29,954 nucleotides of DNA from Chromera velia (taxonomy: Eukaryota > Sar > Chromeraceae), in contig JAHBMJ010000410.1 of the NCBI GenBank assembly GCA_018398765.1, positions 99,211-129,164 on the forward strand. The letters run 5' to 3'. Position 1 is the stretch's first letter, and each line of letters starts with the position of its first letter. The notes beneath the pieces were generated by a model that was given only the letters and a program-made list of their open reading frames with translations, searched no databases and was not told the DNA's origin. Positions 28,501-29,954 of this stretch are shown piece by piece. The translations under genes were made by a program, and so were the position numbers.

Positions 28501-29954
28501 TGGCCCGGACGTCCCGACTGGAGGTGGAGATGCAGGCAGGTACTGTTCTTCCCCTCAAATGCGTGGATGTCGAAGCGCCCCTCCCTCTCTCTCCTGAAGC
28601 CCTGGCAACTGCCCTGACAGTCTCCTCGACAACACCCCTGACAGACGCCGAGTTGGCAATCCGGGGTGATGCCCTGCTGGCTGCTCGACTTGCAAAGTCG
28701 AAAGTGGAGGTCAGAGGTGCCATTGAGCTTCACATGCCTTCACGCGGAGCAATTTCGAACCTGAAGTTGAGGCCTCAGTCGGAGGCAGGGAGGGTCGCTC
28801 CCCCCAAGGGGGCTGTGGAGGTGCGCATCCGTGCCATCGGTCTGAACTTCCGTGACGTCCTCAACGTCATGGGACTGTACCCGGGAGACCCCGGTCCCCC
28901 CGGAGCAGACTGCGCCGGAACGATCGTCCGTGTCGGGCCGGGTGTCACGAAGTTCAAGCCAGGAGACGACGTCTTTGGCATTGCGCAAGGCTGCCTGAAG
29001 AGTTACTGCACAACTGACTCACACCTTCTTTCTCGCAAGCCTGAGTCCATGACCTTTGAGGAGGCTTCTGCCCTCCCTGTGGTGTATGTGACCGTCGAGT
29101 ATGCTTTCCGAGATCTCGCGAAGCTGAAGAAGGGAGAGCGCGTGCTGTGCCACGCGGTGACTGGAGGGGTGGGCATTGCTGCCATCCAGTACTGCAAGGC
29201 GATCGGTGCAGAGATCTACGGTACGTGCAGCGAGAAGAAGGTTGAGACGGCACTGGCCATGGGAGTCAGTGGCGTGGCCAGCTCCCGAGATCCCAAGAAA
29301 TTCTCTGAGGAGATGGCTGCGTTGCTCGGTGACAAAAAGATCGATGTGGTTCTGAATTCCTTCAATGAGGAGTACATCCCTGAGTCCCTCAAGCTGCTGG
29401 CGAAGGGAGGGCGCTTCATGGAGATCGGCAAGCGCGGCATCTGGACGGCCGAAGAGATGAAGAAAGCCCGACCGGATGTGCACTACGAGACGATCGCTGT
29501 GGACCACATGATGGAAGAGAACCCCCCGTGGTTCGGAGGTATGCTCGATCGCGTGCGGAAGAATGTCGATGGAGGCAGCATCACGCCGATGAACCTCCAG
29601 GTGTTCGACATGTACGACGCCAACAACGGAGGCATCGCTGCGATGCGGTTCATGCAGCGCGCACAGCACATCGGAAAGGTGGTGATCAAGATTCCGTCTG
29701 CTCTTGGAGAGAAGACGGGCAAGGGCAAGACCTATGCCATCACCGGTGGTCTGGGTGGTCTTGGTATTTTGGTAGCTGCGTGGATGGTTGAGGAAGGTGC
29801 AAAGAAGATCTTGCTTCTGTCCAGACGCGGCAAGCCTGACGAGGCAACAGAGCAGAGTGAAGCCTGGAAGTGGCTGAAGTCCTCGTGCGCTGAGGTCGTC
29901 CCGATGAAGTGTGACGTCTCCGTGAAGGCCGACTGCGAGAAGCTCGCGTCCACT
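13144..29954 (+). CDS. Type I FAS/PKS megasynthase: acyl-AMP ligase, ACP, then two fully reducing modules (3' end beyond window)
   Basis: Eight exons: 13144-14277, 14538-14681, 15111-15200, about 15535-15849, 16270-16599, 16949-21226, 21547-25331 and 25565-29954 (open at the window end). All junctions are phase 0 except the last, which is phase 2 and joins within KS2. The visible protein is about 4,822 residues. Order: acyl-AMP ligase (1-671), loading ACP (Ser about 776), KS1 (Cys about 1009), AT1, DH1, psiKR, ER1, KR1, ACP1 (Ser about 3005), KS2 (Cys about 3242), AT2 (Ser about 3631), DH2 (His about 3938), psiKR, ER2 and the start of KR2. The ligase would activate a fatty acid and load the first ACP; each module would then extend and fully reduce the chain. 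This matches the known layout of apicomplexan type I FAS such as CpFAS1. The start ATG is the first in frame, with G at -3 and +4. The acceptor of the fourth exon is the least certain boundary. AT1 lacks its serine. Confidence 0.93.
16056..16176. repeat. (CT)n(GT)n(GC)n microsatellite in the fourth megasynthase intron
   Basis: A (TC)n run passes into (GT)n, then GTGCGT variants, (GC)n and (GT)n again. It fills about a quarter of the intron 15850-16269 and translates open in several frames, which creates spurious ORFs. Confidence 0.9.
16600..16948 (+). other. Fifth megasynthase intron with tetranucleotide repeats at both ends
   Basis: The intron starts GTCCGTCTGTCCGTCCGTCC and ends in five CCTG-type units directly before the acceptor AG. 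It separates the acyl-AMP ligase from the loading ACP. The flanking exons are both phase 0, so the linker of about 60 residues before the ACP is encoded in the next exon. Confidence 0.75.
17155..17395 (+). other. Domain: loading ACP
   Basis: The phosphopantetheine site reads LHELGVDSMGAVEF, with the serine codon at 17261. A C-terminal NYPTLNDIVLFLVEQ helix follows. It accepts the starter acyl group from the upstream ligase. A Pro/Glu-rich linker (16949-17150) joins it to the ligase. Confidence 0.93.
17448..18740 (+). other. Domain: ketosynthase KS1
   Basis: It starts EPVAVVGAACRLPGG. The nucleophile motif is VDTACSSSL with Cys at 17960-17962. The two histidine motifs are EAHGTGTALGDPIE and KTNIGHLEGAAG. 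It ends with the usual SSFGFGGANAHVILEEAP. All catalytic residues are present, so it should be an active condensing domain. Confidence 0.95.
18831..19720 (+). other. Domain: acyltransferase AT1, catalytic serine replaced by glycine
   Basis: The fold is recognisable from FMFAGQGVQYMNM, GVKPDAVFGHGVGEVVAA, the INGPRSVVLSG motif and ACHSPLL near the catalytic histidine. The nucleophile motif GHSxG reads GHGVG. The codon at 19130-19132 is GGT (Gly) where AT2 has TCG (Ser). Without the serine it cannot form the acyl-enzyme and is expected to be inactive, or structural only. One base change (AGT to GGT) would be enough. Confidence 0.9.
19963..21226 (+). other. Domain: dehydratase DH1 with a low-complexity insert
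   Basis: The first hotdog half holds DHVVNGTAIMPGTGFLE with the catalytic His at 20087-20089 (H-x3-G-x4-P intact). The second half holds LHPAVLDGALQSA with the expected Asp. Between them, about 20320-20575 encodes a Gly/Ser/Arg/Pro-rich stretch of about 85 residues that DH2 lacks. Confidence 0.88.
21227..21546 (+). other. Sixth megasynthase intron
   Basis: The donor after CTCAGACAG reads GTTGGT, and the acceptor is CCTCCATGCAG. The phase is 0, and LSLRQ joins VDLTPAAEIP. The same position in module 2 is uninterrupted (FRQVDLTPPADIP at about 28072), which confirms the junction. Confidence 0.92.
21547..22300 (+). other. Domain: structural pseudo-ketoreductase of module 1
   Basis: The region between DH1 and ER1 carries a degenerate Rossmann half without the catalytic Ser/Tyr set and ends with VHAGLWGFARTARLELE, a typical mark of the structural KR half in reducing PKS/FAS modules. 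Confidence 0.7.
22301..23290 (+). other. Domain: enoylreductase ER1
   Basis: It contains VGLNFRDVLNVMGLYPGD, GDCAGTVV and the NADPH motif HAATGGVGLAAIQ. It belongs to the medium-chain reductase type found in fully reducing modules. ER2 shares the segment GLNFRDVLNVMGLYPGDPG exactly apart from the residue just before it. Confidence 0.93.
23326..24110 (+). other. Domain: ketoreductase KR1 (B-type motif)
   Basis: The NADPH motif reads TIVITGGLGALG. HAAGVLDDGLL contains the LDD motif associated with B-type stereochemistry. The catalytic part reads NFSSVASLFGNFGQANYSAA, with Ser at 23764-23769 and Tyr at 23806. It is expected to be active. Confidence 0.93.
24150..24400 (+). other. Domain: ACP1 of module 1
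   Basis: The site reads LQELGIDSLGAVEFRNAL with the serine codon at 24268, followed by ALFDYPTLNAMIDYI. An Ala/Gly-rich linker leads to KS2. Confidence 0.95.
24475..25985 (+). other. Domain: ketosynthase KS2, split by an intron
   Basis: It starts EPLAVVGMSCKLPG. The nucleophile motif VDTACSSSL has its Cys at 24979-24981. An intron at 25332-25564 (donor GTCAGTCG, acceptor CACTGCAG) interrupts it in phase 2, and the join restores CIRSALAKAGISPVDVSYVE. The second exon holds ETHGTGTSLGDPIE (His 25617) and KTNIGHLEGSAG, and ends SSFGFGGANGHVVVEEAP. All catalytic residues are present. Confidence 0.95.
26088..27000 (+). other. Domain: acyltransferase AT2, intact, malonyl-type motif
   Basis: It holds FLFTGQGSQYVNMGKELY and IGHSLGEYVAAVLSG with the catalytic Ser at 26379-26381. 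SHAFHSPLM contains the HAFH motif usually linked to malonyl-CoA selection. It is the only intact AT seen here. Confidence 0.95.
27171..28085 (+). other. Domain: dehydratase DH2 with altered active-site motif
   Basis: CDHVVIEKVLFPGAGFVE has the catalytic His (27300-27302) and the Pro, but the glycine of H-x3-G-x4-P is Glu (GAG, 27312-27314). The second half has VHPAVLDGAFHLA with the expected Asp. There is no low-complexity insert as in DH1. Confidence 0.88.
28086..28725 (+). other. Domain: structural pseudo-ketoreductase of module 2
   Basis: The sequence begins like its module-1 counterpart (LTPPADIPKDLLW) and ends VHAGLWGLARTSRLEVE. No catalytic KR residues are visible. Confidence 0.7.
28726..29700 (+). 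other. Domain: enoylreductase ER2
   Basis: It contains IGLNFRDVLNVMGLYPGD, ADCAGTIV and the NADPH motif HAVTGGVGIAAIQYC. It aligns along its length with ER1. Confidence 0.93.
29730..29954 (+). other. Domain: ketoreductase KR2, N-terminal part only
   Basis: TYAITGGLGGLGILVAAWMV and KKILLLSRRG form the NADPH-binding start. The window ends before the catalytic Ser/Tyr, so activity cannot be judged. An ACP and possibly more modules or a releasing domain should follow. Confidence 0.92.

Noticed and set aside
1..29954. tRNA or rRNA genes
   Set aside because: I saw no cloverleaf-like segments with T-loop motifs and no rRNA core sequence. A covariance-model scan would be needed to exclude small RNAs.

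Overview
This is nuclear DNA of a eukaryote. Both confident genes are split by GT-AG introns whose reading phases join exactly, introns and spacers hold long microsatellites, and there are no bacterial operons or ribosome-binding sites. The largest gene encodes a type I fatty-acid/polyketide megasynthase with an acyl-AMP ligase, a loading ACP and then fully reducing KS-AT-DH-ER-KR-ACP modules. That order is known from the type I FAS of Cryptosporidium and related apicomplexans, so an alveolate near Apicomplexa (for example a chromerid) is my best guess. It is an inference from architecture and gene style, not a match I could run.

Layout. Bases 1-2357 carry weak, short exons on the + strand: the tail of one gene (about 208-438) and a small unrecognised gene (about 1472-2357) whose 3' end lies in a repeat. 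Bases 2273-3168 are four tandem units of roughly 245-285 bp. Bases 3169-4480 are a very AT-rich island that includes a possible hAT-like non-autonomous element (3513-4057). Bases 4500-7900 are gene-poor, with one decayed coding remnant (4949-5363), one small ORF with a hydrophobic N-terminus (5382-5831), a cluster of short TTTCCC repeats with a perfect 17-bp inverted repeat (5840-6041), and a nested inverted repeat (6501-6590).

Bases 7956-11878 (- strand) are a gene of at least eleven exons for a TPR protein with a coiled-coil N-terminus. Its C-terminus is not resolved. It is divergent from the megasynthase gene, which starts at 13144 on the + strand. The 1.27-kb spacer between them contains a 26-bp imperfect direct repeat and is the likely bidirectional control region.

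The megasynthase (13144 to the window end, 8 exons seen, about 4,822 residues and still open) has this order: acyl-AMP ligase, ACP, KS1-AT1-DH1-psiKR-ER1-KR1-ACP1, KS2-AT2-DH2-psiKR-ER2-KR2 (cut off by the window). The expected logic is that the ligase activates a carboxylic acid as acyl-AMP and hands it to the loading ACP, after which each module adds and fully reduces a two-carbon unit. The most notable departure is AT1: the nucleophile motif GHSxG reads GHGVG, so the catalytic serine is absent, while AT2 keeps GHSLG. Module 1 would therefore need malonyl units from another acyltransferase. Other oddities are a Gly/Ser/Arg/Pro-rich insert of about 85 residues inside DH1, a Gly-to-Glu change in the DH2 active-site motif, and intron starts that often read GTCAGTC, sometimes extended into GTCA tetranucleotide runs.
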